DNA of 64,000 nt, taken from assembly GCA_030867875.1 (NCBI GenBank), contig JAOWCC010000064.1, forward strand, positions 36,354,802-36,418,801, in the 5' to 3' direction. This stretch comes from Actinernus sp. WN-2022. Its lineage: Eukaryota; Cnidaria; Anthozoa; Actiniaria; Actinernidae. Shown here piece by piece: positions 1 through 11,047 of the stretch. The translations under genes and the position numbers were made by a program. The notes beneath the pieces are model-generated. The model saw only the letters and a list, made by a program, of their open reading frames with translations, did not search any database and was not told where the DNA came from. Positions within the stretch are counted from its first letter, which is position 1. Every line of letters begins with the position of its first letter.

Positions 1-513
1 AGTAGTGCAGCGCATCTACTTCCGCCTTGGAATACCTCGACTTGTGGTCAGGATTTGTTGATCTCGGTGAATAACTTATTGCACGCATGCATGCGCTTGT
101 CACCGGCTATAAATAGGGAAACCAAACCACTAGTGCAAGACTACAGATCTACATAGTTAGCATTCGGATATGTAAAAAGTTTCTTTTTAATTTCAATCCG
201 GATTGGTTCGCACGGGTAGAAAAGTACCAGTCATTTTCCCTCAAGCAATAACTTTTTAACCTCATCTCACTAGTACACGAGTTAAGCAATTCAAACTAAA
301 GATTACCCTTGATCCTGGATGCATGAACTTAATACGAATAACTCGACTCTGCTGTCGAATTATACAGAAGTTGTCAAAATATTACGTGGAAATTTACTGC
401 TCTTTCAAAGTAAAACGATTTACACTCGGATTTAAGCTCAGTTGGATTTAAGAAACAACAGTGATGTTACATATTTACGAAGAGACTAGTTCAGTACAAA
501 CCCCGCCACGGTT
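1..513. other. no gene recognised
   Basis: I see no convincing open frame, repeat or RNA gene here. The sequence is AT-rich and unremarkable. Confidence 0.5.
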
Positions 514-682
514 AATTCACTCTTTTCACCTGGTGGCCATCTTGGATTCAAAGCGAGGCAATCCTTTGTTTTTGCCAGGTTAGCCTCGTAGTGAGGGATA
601 GTCAAACCGAGGCTAACCTGGCAAAAACAAAGGATTGCCTCGCTTTGAATCCAAGATGACCACCAGGTGAAAAGAGTGAATT
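514..682. repeat. fold-back (MITE-like) element
   Basis: Two near-perfect inverted arms of about 75 bp (514-588 and 608-682) flank a 19-bp spacer. The arms differ by very few bases, so the element folds into one long hairpin and is probably a recent insertion. The short open frame across it only reflects the palindrome. Confidence 0.85.
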
Positions 683-1412
683 GGCAGTCAATTTGCCTCC
701 TCATCGACTGGCCATGGGATTTTTATTACATAACATTTTTTTATTCGCCATATAATTTTTTTATATCAGTAACAAAGTAACAATAGTAATACTGACTACA
801 ATACAAAGCGGCCTAGTGGTGTGATTTGTACAGGAATATTATTGACAGGAGAAAGTAATAATTAAGGTATTTGAATAGTTACAATAGATTTCTTATACAG
901 AGAAATTAACTAACTAGTATTAACAATTGATTTGACTAAGAATATTGTGCTAAATACAACGAACAGTTACTTGATTAGTTACAAGTTAAATAAGTGGAGC
1001 TTGAGCAATTATGGCGAGGAGGCCTCTGGAAACCACAGGGCTTATAGAGTAGAGACCTCCTCATAAGATTCATATAATAAAATAATTTGACTTATACACT
1101 GGGACCCCACAAGCTGTTAGCTTTAAACACTATCGTGTTAAAATAAGGGGCTATGTTTTTGGGAATTTCTTACACGTCGTCATTTCCATCGAGATGCGTT
1201 GTCGTCTCCAGAGTGAGGTCGTAATTGTATCAACAAAGACAAGGCGTGTTTAGCAAGAAGAACTCTTCAGAATAACTGTTGCAGTTGTTCTGTCGTCGTA
1301 GCAGTCAGGTATTTATAAATTTGTGTGTATATTTGTATATTCTTTGACATGTTACACTCGGGCGGACAGTCTTCCAACCAGAGTTCAAGTGCGTTGTCAT
1401 TTTTATCACTGT
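683..1412. other. intergenic, no gene recognised
   Basis: AT-rich sequence without a supported gene. A small imperfect hairpin at about 1016-1064 pairs a gaggaggcctct arm with agagacctcctc. Confidence 0.45.
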
Positions 1413-1948
1413 CTTAAAGTGCCTATGAAATGAAAAAATCGACCCTGTATTTATTTTATTTTATTAAATTTTAGTCTTCCCTAAGTCATCTTGTGCAATT
1501 AAAAATAAATTTAGAGAGCGCGAACATTTTTTATTTCCTGTCGAAGTCAGGCATAATTGTCAAAATTTTTATTCCGTTAATGAGACTAATTACATGCGTG
1601 GTTTGCACATTAATATTTGTCTTCGTAAATAAAACAAAATACAGTTCGTTTTTTTGTCTAATTTTATTCTAAATATGTATTACTTGAGGAGCCTTGCTGT
1701 CGGCCTTATTTTTACTTCTGTGAATATAAATGTGCAAACCACTTGACGTCACGCATGTAATTAGCATATCTTTAACGGCATAAAAAGTCGCATGATTTTG
1801 ACAATTATGTCTGACTTCGACAGGAAATAAAAAATGTTCGCGCTCTCCAAATTTATTTTTAATTGCACAAGATGACTTAGGGAAGACTAAAATTTAATAA
1901 AATAAAATAAAAACAGCGTCGATTTTTTCACTTCATAGGCACTTTAAG
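1413..1948. mobile_element. MITE with TTAA ends, copy 1
   Basis: A 536-bp element begins CTTAAAGTGCC and ends GGCACTTTAAG, with inverted arms of roughly 170 bp. The ends can be read as TTAA plus AGTGCCTATGAA, which fits a TTAA target duplication as used by piggyBac- and Kolobok-type transposases. A second copy lies at 14803-15342. No transposase is encoded. Confidence 0.75.
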
Positions 1949-2991
1949 AATAATCGTAAGTCGTGATAAAGATTGTGGATATATTCGGTCAGCGTTATCA
2001 CATTCCTTGGTATGTACAATTTTTGATGTCCAGTCGGCCTAATAATCCAAAGTTAACACATTGAAATTAGTTTTTAATGTGTCTTTCCTATTTTTAATAC
2101 TGATGATGATTTCGTCATAACATAGCGTCCTCCATACAAGGAAGTTTAACTTAACCAGGGAGGTGGTTCAAAAGGTGCGCACTTCATAAACAATGACGTC
2201 AGCTATCACGGTGTCTGAGTGAGTGCACGTATTGACCATGAACATTAGCCAATCAGATTGCGAGAAAATTTACTGTTAAAAAGAGCTTCGAGCCAGTAAA
2301 TTATAATTTTGATTGCTTGAATAATTTTTTTATCTGGCTTTCGAAACATGTTATTAAGCAGATCAGGGACACAGACCTCCGTTTTGATAACGTTGTAATA
2401 TCACGCTCCTCAACTCTTCCAACATGCAGTATTACGCCCGAGTTCAGCCTGCTCGTAGGTTCGTATTTTTATCACAGACGTTTAGCTTTTTCATTTTTGA
2501 TAATATTATAAGTTCTATACAATTTTTGTACGAATATTTTCAATGATTTACTTTAAACCACTGCTTGGAGACGGTTTGTAATATCTCTTGAAATTCTGTT
2601 AACTAGTGTAAAATCTGTTTATCGAATTTTATCAAATTTGGGACAAAGTAGGTTTTTCCGAATATTAGAAAAGTAGGGCAATGTGTGGTGAACTCCTTCG
2701 CTATTTTTAGAAAAAGCCCCAGGGGATCTTTGGCTTAGCCATGCTACTAATAGATCGATTAATTTGTTGTCCCGATTCAGGTCACCTGACTTTTCCCTCG
2801 AGTAATGTTTTCTCGTTTTTCTGTATCCCAAGAGGAAATGTACAAATTCCTCTAATTGGAAAACAAAGCACTGCTTCCAATGGAGAGCTGTCACATGATC
2901 TTAATTGGACAACAAATGTACAAATGTACAAGCTAAATCGGTCAATTGTACTGGATTTCCTAAACTGGATTTCCTATTCTTTTCTCAATAG
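1949..2991. other. intergenic, no gene recognised
   Basis: Several short open frames occur here but none has a signal peptide, a domain or any other coding signature. I see no repeat I can name. Confidence 0.4.
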
Positions 2992-3362
2992 TAGAGAGCT
3001 TAAGCAACGACGACGGGAACGGCAGTGACGACGGGACGTAGAAAAGTGTTTTCTCCCGAAATATGATGTTTACTATTTCCTTCGTTCGCCTTTAATTACT
3101 GTTCACATCCATATCTTCGAAAAATATGATAAGCATAGAGTTCCGTTCACGCCGAACGAAAAACAGAGTGATTTACTTTCGACCGTTTGCGTTCTCTTGT
3201 CAACGTAGAATATGGAGTTTTCACGTTGTGTTTTTGCAGACAACGGTTGAAATGTAGTTGACTGCGTGCATTTTCATGTGAAGTTATTGTATTTTGTAAT
3301 TAGGTCTATTGTGTCATGCCGTCGTCCTAGACGTTGCCGTCGTCGTTGCTTAAGCTCTCTAG
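2992..3362. mobile_element. MITE-like element ending in GAGAGCTTAAGCAACGACG
   Basis: The inverted ends (tagagagcttaagcaacgac at 2992 and its complement ending near 3362) flank about 320 bp of non-coding DNA. Unlike the TTAA elements nearby, its inverted ends run on past the TTAA on the outer side. Confidence 0.7.
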
Positions 3363-3398
3363 TATATGGCGGAGACGGTTGGGTAAAACACTAGCCTG

Positions 3399-3472
3399 CA
3401 TTTGTTTTGGGATTGGGTTACCTGTGTCGCGGTCAAAATCGCGCCACAGGTAACCCAATCCGAAAACAAATG
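3399..3472. repeat. 74-bp inverted repeat
   Basis: catttgttttgggattgggt at 3399 is mirrored by the complement at 3451-3472. The stem continues into cctgtg/cacagg around a short loop. Confidence 0.75.
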
Positions 3473-3702
3473 AGCAAAACACAATAAGAGCCGCCAGCAG
3501 GCTACAGGTTCATGAATGCGTGGTTGTGACTAGCAGTTGCTAGTAGCAACAGGACTGAACACCTCACTCACAATCTACCGTAAATAAGATAGCGGCTTGT
3601 ACTTTTACCCACAATTCTTTGCGCGAGAAAACCTTTAAATTCGTTATAAAATCGCGGTTGAGATTTAATCTTAAAAACAAGCCAGTACAAGTGCTGTTGC
3701 CA

Positions 3703-3842
3703 ATAGGCTATTTTGACGATGTTGCGCGCGCAGCTAGAACAATGGAAGTTTTAAATAACAAAAGGTTGGTGAACGACGGAGTCTTACCAGCTCGCGTCTA
3801 TTGTTCTACTGATGTGTGCGCAACATCGTCAAAATGGCCTAT
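3703..3842. repeat. 140-bp fold-back element
   Basis: ataggctattttgacgatgt at 3703 recurs inverted at 3815-3842, ending in ggcctat. The open frame running through this region is a by-product. Confidence 0.65.
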
Positions 3843-3850
3843 ACACTGTC

Positions 3851-4494
3851 ATTGAAGAGAACAGAGGATTATATTTCTGTGTTATTTTGACTGTGTTATG
3901 TTTTTGATCATGATTCGCTAACCTTTCGAACTGAGCCCATTCGGTGAAGCAGAATTCAGAATAATCTTAAAAAGTGGCTTTACCAAACATCGTTCAATTG
4001 AAGAACATATATATTGTTAATAATCTTAATTAGCGCCATCACCTTATTTCTGGCATTGATTGACGGACGCCTTACCAGCTGTGGGACATTTGTATTCACC
4101 ATAACGATTAACTCGGGCATATTAAGGCCTGTGATATAAAGTGGTAAGCTGTAGTGCTATGTGTGCACGCCCTACGAGGGAAAGAGAAAAAATCTCTGAC
4201 CCCAAAAATCTCTGACTCGCCTGTTAATTTGGCATATTTTTATTTGAAGGGGAAGCTTCCATCCAATCTTTATGAAACTCGGTAGGCTGTTCGTTGTCGG
4301 TATTCGTAACAAAATGAACACTTGTATCTTTGAAAGTTGTGTCACGTGACTTGAAAACGACCGTTAACGGTTAAAAAAAATCAAGCAAGGGTGAAACTTT
4401 TAAAAAATCGTGCAAGGTTCGTGAAAAGTCAAGATCGAACTTACTTCATCAGCAAGGAACCTGAAGTGGTGTCACGTTTGACCAATAGTCACCA
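3851..4494. other. intergenic, no gene recognised
   Basis: No supported feature. The right edge grades into the LINE fragment that follows. Confidence 0.4.
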
Positions 4495-5195
4495 ATGCAT
4501 TAACCTTGAAGAACATGTTAAGAAGATTTGTAAGGCTTCCTATTATTTATATTTAGAAACCTAGCTAAAATAAGAAAATATTTATCGCAACTGCTGAAAT
4601 AATCATTCATGCCTTTATAACTTCGAAACTCGATAATTGCAATTCCTTACTATACGGGCGTCCCAAATTCAGAATTCTGCAACACGTATAGTGACACTAA
4701 CTAAGAAGTATGACCATATAACACCTGTACTTATAAATTTACACTGGCTCCCACTTCATTATCGCATTATTTTTAAAGTGCTGTTATTATTTTATAAGAC
4801 CCTAAATGGCCTTGCGCCAGAGTACGTTAGTGAACTTCTGAGTTGCGCTCCCTAAGGTCAGCGTCCCAGAAACTCAGTGTTATTCGAAGCAGCCAGCCGC
4901 CTTAAAACCGACGGAGATAGATCATTTTCGGTTTCTGGTCCAAGACTGTGGGATAGATTACCACTTAATATTAAAACTGAACAGTGCTTCTGTTGAGATT
5001 TTTAAGAAATGTTTAAAGACTCATCTTTTAAATTAGCTTATTGATATTGTTTAGTATTTTTATTCATGTATTTTAAAATTTCTTTCTTTCTTTTTTGTAT
5101 TACTTTTTATCTTAGCTTTTTATAATATAGTAGTGTGAATCGCTATGGGCAAATAATGGATATAGCGCTATATAAATATTATTTCTATTATTATT
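4495..5195 (+). pseudogene. CR1/L2-type LINE, decayed reverse-transcriptase 3' end
   Basis: The end of a non-LTR retrotransposon ORF2 can be read in broken frames. An early part reads like TSKLDNCNSLLYG, the longest open piece (4637-4855) carries HITPVLINLHWLPL and KTLNGLAPEYVSEL, and after a stop a further part reads like FSVSGPRLWDRLPLN. These are the conserved C-terminal blocks of CR1/L2-type reverse transcriptases. The 3' end is gcgctatataaat followed by an AT-rich ATT-type tail, the usual end of this class. Stops and frameshifts make it non-functional, and the catalytic part is missing. The subfamily is uncertain. Confidence 0.8.
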
Positions 5196-5439
5196 GTTAT
5201 GAATCTGGACCTTGTTTCACTTCTTTTATTTTCGATAACGCAAGTAATTCTCGATGCGTTTCTAACTGAGGATTATCATGAATTTAAGCTGCTCATTGGT
5301 AAACACTCTATAAAGAGAAGCGCCTCATTTCCGCTTGTCTCTCACCGCAAAACTACCATTTACAAACGTAAAACGAAAACCAGGAATAATGGATACTGGG
5401 CACTAGGGGAGAGTGACATATCGCACAGGAGCGTGAGAT

Positions 5440-5567
5440 TTATCCGCCTGTTGTCACGTAATGATACCAAACTGCTGTTGTTCTAGTTCTTCCTGTTTTT
5501 ATCCGCCTGTTGTTAGTTAATGATACCAAACTGCTGTTGTTCTAGTTCTTCCTGTTTTTATCCGCCT
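5440..5567. repeat. 59-bp tandem repeat, about 2.2 copies
   Basis: The phrase ttatccgcc recurs at 5440, 5499 and 5558, giving a 59-bp period. The two full copies are almost identical. Confidence 0.8.
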
Positions 5568-5983
5568 TTTGTGTCTTTGTTTGTTCAACTTTTGGGATTC
5601 TTCACTGACAGGAAGCTAGTAAGCTGAAAAGAGTATTCAAATCGAACACTTACGAAAAAGACTGCAATTAAATGTAGAACTATCATGGTATATTGCTTCA
5701 AATCCTACACGTATTTATAAATAGTCGTTTATTGTTTTTCTTTAATGTATTTGAGTCTTGTAGGTTGCTTGTTCCACGAAGGAATAAAGCAAGCTGACTT
5801 TCTTGCCCAAAATGAAATTCAACTAATGGACAGGTGTGTAATTTAATTTGGCAAATACTACGGCTTACTAGTAGTATATCCGGATCAAAACAAATGCAGG
5901 CTATCCAAGGCCGGGATCCAGAGAATCCCGGAGGAAATCTCAATGCGACATAAGCATCATCATGAAAGCACGAAAAAGGCAGC

Positions 5984-6330
5984 CAATTTTGGAGCGCGTA
6001 TAAGCACAGGGAGCCCACACATAACGTTTGTATTTGATTTTAAAGAGAATGTATGAGGATTAAGTAAAAGGATCGAAGTATTGCAAAAACATGCATATTT
6101 GAACATAAAATAAACTTTAATTTCACCTTATCTATTCGGTGGTTAATACGTTATACAATTTTGGAGCGCGTATAAGCACAGGGAGCCCACACATAACGTT
6201 TGTATTTGATTTTAAAGGGAATGTATGAGGATTAAGTAAAAGGATCGAAGTATTGCAAAAACATGCATATTTGAACATAAAATAAACTTTAATTTCACCT
6301 TATCTATTCGGTGGTTAATACGTTATACAA
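5984..6330. repeat. 172-bp tandem duplication
   Basis: A segment starting caattttggagcgcg at 5984 repeats at 6156 almost without change (one a/g difference seen). The same sequence occurs inverted at 6408-6834, where it is split by an insertion. Confidence 0.85.
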
Positions 6331-6407
6331 GGAAACGACGAACTCAAGACACTCATAAATCGCCAGGATTTGACGTTTTAAGCCACCAGGACGACAAACC
6401 ACAATAG

Positions 6408-6834
6408 ATAAGGTAAATTAACGTTTATTTTATGTTCAACTATGCATGTTTTTGCAATACTTCGATCCTTTAAGAGGGTCTGAATGGGGGGGTCTACATG
6501 TCAGTTGTCAGTTAAAAATTTGGCCATTTGTCAGTTGTCAATTAGCCCTAGTTAATCATTACTGGAGAAAATTTACAATGTTTGACCCACAAAAACCAAA
6601 TTTGTCAGTTTTCAGTTATTTTTCGGTTGTCAGTAAAAAAATCGTTATTTGTCAGTTTTCAGTTATTTTTCGGTTGTCAGTTGTCAGTAAAAAAAAATCG
6701 TTATTTGTCAGTTGTCAGTTATTTTTAAGGCCGTTTGTCAGTAGTCAGTTAACCCCATTCAGACCCTCCTTTAACTTAATCCTCATACATTCCCTTTAAA
6801 ATCAAATACAAACGTTATGTGTGGGCTCCCTGTG
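6408..6834. repeat. inverted copy of the 172-bp unit, split by an insertion
   Basis: 6408-6473 and 6769-6834 together are the reverse complement of the unit at 5984. The two halves join cleanly if 6474-6768 is taken out, so the intervening DNA arrived later. Confidence 0.8.
6474..6768. mobile_element. nested MITE with internal minisatellite
   Basis: The ends are GAGGGTCTGAATGGGG and CCCCATTCAGACCCTC. TTAA or TTTAA flanks both sides, consistent with a TTAA target duplication. The interior is a degenerate tandem array of gtcagttgtcagttattttt-like phrases. The open frame reading through it has only this repeat as content. Confidence 0.75.
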
Positions 6835-7026
6835 GTACAAACTCCTATTCCTTGTTCTCGACAATCCAATGTATAAAGGTAGATTCCTTGGTAGACTGTA
6901 AAGTAGGCTGCTAGCAAGTCCCTTCTACTGCGCAATTTTTTCAGAATGGCTAAACATGGTTTAATAAAGTTGCGAAGTCCTCACCGTCTACTTATCGATA
7001 TTGTTTTGTAAACCGATTCATAATCT

Positions 7027-8881
7027 CTAACGATTAGGGATTTTGGCGCGGACTAGTGTGTCCTTGAGTGATTTTCCCTTTCGATAGGAGATTAGAGGTT
7101 CATCTTTAAATATGTTAGCAAGCCTGGGTTGACTTTTGATGACATGCCAGTGCTTCATTAGAACTCTTTTCAGATTCGGTGTTGCCGGATTATTTGTAGG
7201 TTGTAACGAAAGGAAGAATTTCTTTCGTTTCGTGTTGTTTAGTTTCAAGCGCTGATTCTCTGAGAGGAAATTTAACTTCTGACAAAGTTTTTTTGACGAG
7301 ATCATAAGGATACCCTCTTTTGAGAAGGCGGCTTTCAAAATATCGCATGTTTTTGTCAAAAACCTCCTCGGTAGAGTTGGTTCTCAGTAATCTGAGGGCT
7401 TCTCCTTTTATGAATCCTTTCTTACAGTTGAAAGGGTGGCACGAGGAGAAATGTGTGTACTGAAAAGTTTCAGTAGGCTTGAAATGTGTCTCAACATCGA
7501 GTATTTGTTCGGCTACGAATCTTGGTCCTTTGTAAATTTCAGTGTCGAGAAAGGTAGTTCGTTGCGATGACAATTCACAAGTGAATTTAATTGTGTTGTG
7601 GAATGAGTTGGCGAAGTTAACAAAATTTTGAACTTCACTTATGTTAATTGTCCACACTGAAAAGATGTCATCGATAAATCGTTTCCAGATCAGTGGTTTG
7701 TAAGGGCTAGCGTTTAGGAGTTGCTTTTCAATATGTGACAAAAACACATTGGCGAAAGCAACTGCCATTTTGGTCCCCATAGCTACACCGTGTGTTTGTA
7801 AATAATGGCTGCCGTTAAAGGAGAATGAATTCTCTTCTAGGATTAGTCTCATAAGTTCCCTTAATTCCGTGGTTGGAATTGGGAGTTTAGAGCCATAAAA
7901 ATCCTCGTAGTTTAGGCAGATTGTGTCGATTCCCTCGTTCTGAGGCATGTTAGTGTAGAGGGAACTAACATCGAGGCTAGCTAGAACAACTGAATCCGGA
8001 ACTCGTGTTTTCTCGATAAAGTTGATAAAATCTTTAGTGTCTTTAATGTAGGACTCTTGACTTTTTGCTATAGGTTGCAAAAGAGAGTCTACAAAGGATG
8101 ATATGTGTTCTGTTGGACCGCCACTTCCAGATATAATAGGTCTGCCCACTGGTTTTTTCTTGTGTATTTTAGTGAGCGTATAGAATTCTGGGATGCGGGT
8201 AGAGTTTGCTCCTACGTTGAGCCATTTATGTGTCATTTTGTCAATGTGTCCGTGTAAAAATAGTCTATTGACTATTTTACGAACTTGAATTTTTGTTTCG
8301 GATACCATAGGTTTTTCTAGAGGCCGGTAAAATTTCTCGTTAGAGAGCTGACATTTGGCCTCTTCTATTTTCGTTGCGGTATCCATAATGACTGTTGTAG
8401 TACCTTTGTCTGCTTTTTTGAGTATGAGTTCTTTGTTGTTCTTTAGGCTTACTAAGGCTTGTCGTTCTTTTAGACTAAGGTTGTCTATGATTGGACAAGT
8501 TTCAATGTTGGCTAATTCTTCCCGTGTATCATCAAGATACTGTTCAAGTGCTACTGATGGTTGAACCGGGGCTTTCCAGTTCGATTTTACATAGAATGGG
8601 TGTAGCGGTTTTTTAGGAGTATTAGCGAACATATATCGTAAGCGCACTCGGCGTACGAACTCATCAAAATCCTTTAATAAGGATTTAGCAGGTTGAGTGG
8701 GTACTGTTTCCGTAGGAATAAATTTTAACCCTTTCGCTAGTAGACTAACCTCATTATCGGATAGAGTTTGACTTGAAACATTGTGGATAAATGTTTCGTT
8801 TTGAGCTCTACTCTTGCTTGTCGCAATGCTTTTGAGGTTTAGGCGGCGTTTAGAACGTTTTTTGTTGCTTCGGCATAATGG
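7027..8881 (-). pseudogene. Penelope-type reverse transcriptase, one frameshift
   Basis: The enzyme would copy element RNA into DNA. The frame opens directly after the ORF1 stop at 8881 with a basic KKRSKRR stretch, then SLLAKGLKFIPTE, a conserved PLE N-terminal block. It continues through KADKGTTTVIMD, LTKIHKKKPVGRPIIS, SLDVSSLYTN (motif A, near 7975), GTKMAVAFANVF (motif B, near 7775) and RFIDDIF (motif C, near 7670); the catalytic Asp residues are present. The first ATG in this frame (8647) lies inside the conserved region, so it is a poor start. The frame ends at 7190, but the next frame continues with NPATPNLKRVLMKHWHVI and KGKSLKDTLVRAKI, the normal PLE C-terminus. An extra A in the run at 7193-7195 explains the break. 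The GIY-YIG domain is absent. Confidence 0.85.
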
Positions 8882-9598
8882 TCACGCCGGGCGTGAGCGC
8901 GTGTAATGAGTGAAGCTGACACCAGTATAGTTTTCAACTCTTGTTTTATTGTCCATTTTAATGGAATTTACAAGTTTTTTGAGTTCATCAAATTTTTCAT
9001 GAATAGTCCGTAGATTGGCCGCTTCGGGCTTCCTGTGGTGGACTCGTCTGGTGGCTGTCAACCGGGTGGCATCTTTGACCTTCTTCTGAGTTTGTTTTAA
9101 CAGGGATGGTTGTACCTCGTAGAGGTCTTTTAGCTTGGACTCGAGGTTTGAAATCGCCTCATTGTCTTGGGCTATGTTTTTGTCCTGTTGCGTAACCATT
9201 AAGTTCAGAAGGTCATTCTGTGCCTTGGTACAGATTTCTTTCACCTTTTCTTGAAAACCAGGGTCTGTTCTCAGGTGTGGATGTGGCCGGTACTGGAGCC
9301 CCACAGGGCAGTTGGATTTGGACACAAATTCTCTGAGAGTCATTACAGACTTTTTGGCTTTCGCTCGTCTCGTCTGGAGGTTGGCTAGTCTGTTTCTGAT
9401 AGTTCGGTATTCCTCTGGGTTGACTTTGCGTCGTTTGGAGGGATGCTGTGAGGTGAGGTTTCCCCCGTTCTCATCGGTTTCAGAAGTGTGTCGCCTTTTA
9501 ACTGGAGACTTGATTGGTGAGATGGCAGGTGGGCTATCAGACATCTCTGTTAAAATGGCAACGATTTCTTGGTCAGAGACTTCGAATTCTTGAGCCAT
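8882..9598 (-). CDS. PLE ORF1, 238-residue N-terminal protein
   Basis: An intact ORF starts at the ATG at 9598 and ends in TGA at 8884-8882. The product is hydrophilic, with a likely nuclear-localisation cluster (SKRRKV, about residue 54), a CPVGLQYRPHPHL block, and a C-terminal half rich in charged, coiled-coil-like sequence (ISNLESKLKDLYE; FDELKKLVNSI). It precedes the reverse transcriptase in exactly the same frame, with only the TGA between them. It could therefore be a separate ORF1 or the N-terminal part of a fused polyprotein interrupted by one stop. I do not recognise a catalytic domain. Functions in RNA binding or nuclear entry are inference. Confidence 0.75.
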   Translation of the reverse strand: MAQEFEVSDQEIVAILTEMSDSPPAISPIKSPVKRRHTSETDENGGNLTSQHPSKRRKVNPEEYRTIRNRLANLQTRRAKAKKSVMTLREFVSKSNCPVGLQYRPHPHLRTDPGFQEKVKEICTKAQNDLLNLMVTQQDKNIAQDNEAISNLESKLKDLYEVQPSLLKQTQKKVKDATRLTATRRVHHRKPEAANLRTIHEKFDELKKLVNSIKMDNKTRVENYTGVSFTHYTRSRPA

Positions 9599-9827
9599 AG
9601 TACTTTAGTTCTAAATAGAACTGTCTTAGTGAGCTTTGACTAGACATGACTAAACATGGTACACATAGTTGGCTGGGTCAGACATCCCTCTTACAGACCA
9701 GACCCAGCCAACTATACGTGTAGCATGTCTTGCCATGTCTAGCCATCGTTAGCCATCTGGAACCATGTTTAGCCATTCTAAAGAAATGCGGAATAGAAGG
9801 GACTTGCTAGCAGTCTACTCTGTAAAG

Positions 9828-10234
9828 TGATTTATTTAATGTCGGTAACTCGTGTCAGTTTTGTACTCAGATTGATGAGCGTGAGGCCAACTCACCATTC
9901 GTCCTTAGTATCAGAGTAGACTTGAGGGTCTGAACATTTATGAAGTGTTTTTTGTGCCCAGTCGAGAATCGATCCGACGCTGGTACCTTGGTACAACACT
10001 GTGTACATCAGTATACATCCAATAAATTTTAATACATATAATAATGATAATAGTATAACGAGGGAAAAAAGAATATATAACATTTCCTTTATATATACTA
10101 ATAATAAGGAACAAACATTAAATAACAAGAACGATTTGAACTACTTGAATGAAGTAATATTTAACAATTATTCACCGAAGTGGAGCTCGAGGTGAATAGT
10201 GGTGGATATTTACGACACTGAGGTGAATAATTGT
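9828..10234. other. PLE-adjacent and AT-rich sequence, no gene
   Basis: 9811-9821 and 9913-9923 form an inverted repeat (agtctactctg / cagagtagact) beside the PLE end, so this may be a piece of a second PLE terminal repeat. The rest is AT-rich without a supported gene. Confidence 0.4.
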
Positions 10235-10423
10235 TTTAGTATATACCACACTGCAGGTGAATAGCCAGCGCCAAATAGTTATTTTATTTTCTGTCAAATG
10301 GACAGAAACTCGCGCGAGGTGATCGCTGCTTCGCTCGGAGGTGAATATGAAATCATATTCACTGTTTGAGTAGCCAATCAGAGGGCGCGAAAAGTGATAT
10401 TCACTGGTGTGGTATATACTAAA
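10235..10423. mobile_element. 189-bp MITE
   Basis: The inverted ends read tttagtatataccaca and tgtggtatatactaaa. The interior contains repeated ggtgaat/attcacc phrases. No coding capacity. Confidence 0.75.
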
Positions 10424-10549
10424 AAGTTATAGTTTTGATAAATGTGATGACATTATTATGTTATGGTGTGATAGCTTTGAAAGAGACGTCAACCAATTGA
10501 TTAATAAAAATACCACTTATTTTATGGATATTCCGATCTTTCATTGAGA

Positions 10550-10828
10550 TTATGTAATAAAATAAGCTTGTATAGTCGAACAAAGAGAAAGATGGATTCG
10601 TATCAAAAAGATTTTTTTAAATTCCGATCTAATTAGTGTCAATTTATGGTGTTTACAGCGAAAAATGTAATGCATTTCATCACCCAATTCATAATCACTA
10701 CAGATAGTACATTTTCTATCTTCTCGTGGGGTTTTGTTGTAACGCCCCCTTTCGATTGGGAATAGATGTGCCGAAATTCTTAGCTGGGTAATGGATCTTC
10801 GAATTCTGAAGTCAGTAATTAAATTCAA
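10550..10828 (-). pseudogene. LINE ORF2 C-terminal fragment with CCHC-like knuckle
   Basis: A 92-residue open frame reads LRISAHLFPIERGRYNKTPREDRKCTICSDYELGDEMHYIFRCKHH in consecutive pieces. This is the typical C-terminal zinc-knuckle tail of a non-LTR ORF2: CTIC, then GDExHY, then FxC...H. The same tail, better preserved, is at 19633-20370. No reverse-transcriptase motifs remain, so this is a 5'-truncated relic on the minus strand. Confidence 0.7.
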
Positions 10829-11047
10829 ATATTCCTCAAAGCCATAATTGTGCTTGATAACTGAATATAATTCTAATTATGACTTAACTTTGCCATTGAT
10901 TAAGTAACAGTCCGCGCAAGAGGTAGGCACAGTTCTATTGTTCAGATGCAATTTGCTTTCCCCACTTTAGTATTTTCTGTTTTTCATACTGACAACTCAT
11001 CAACCCTTAAATCATAAATTTCTGAAATTATATCCACTAAAAATGCA

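Larger units (their letters stand above)
6892..9827 (-). mobile_element. Penelope-like retroelement (PLE), nearly complete
   Basis: This block carries ORF1 and a Penelope-type reverse transcriptase on the minus strand. It is bounded by inverted terminal repeats of about 58 bp: ctgctagcaagtcccttcta at about 6908 matches the complement near 9761-9817. A strong hairpin (agttggctgggtc / gacccagccaact, about 9668-9715) lies in the leader before ORF1. No GIY-YIG endonuclase region exists between the end of the RT (7027) and the terminal repeat, so the copy is either endonuclease-deficient or internally deleted. Confidence 0.8.

Noticed and set aside
5698..6018. 106-residue minus-strand ORF
   Set aside because: It runs into the duplicated 172-bp unit and has no recognisable domain.
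9880..9923. Possible hammerhead ribozyme in the PLE terminal region (minus strand CTGATACTAAGGACGAA, then a GTGAG/CTCAC stem)
   Set aside because: PLEs are known to carry hammerhead motifs, but here the CUGAUGA core is incomplete, stem II has no partner strand and GAAA reads GAAT. I cannot fold a valid three-stem core.
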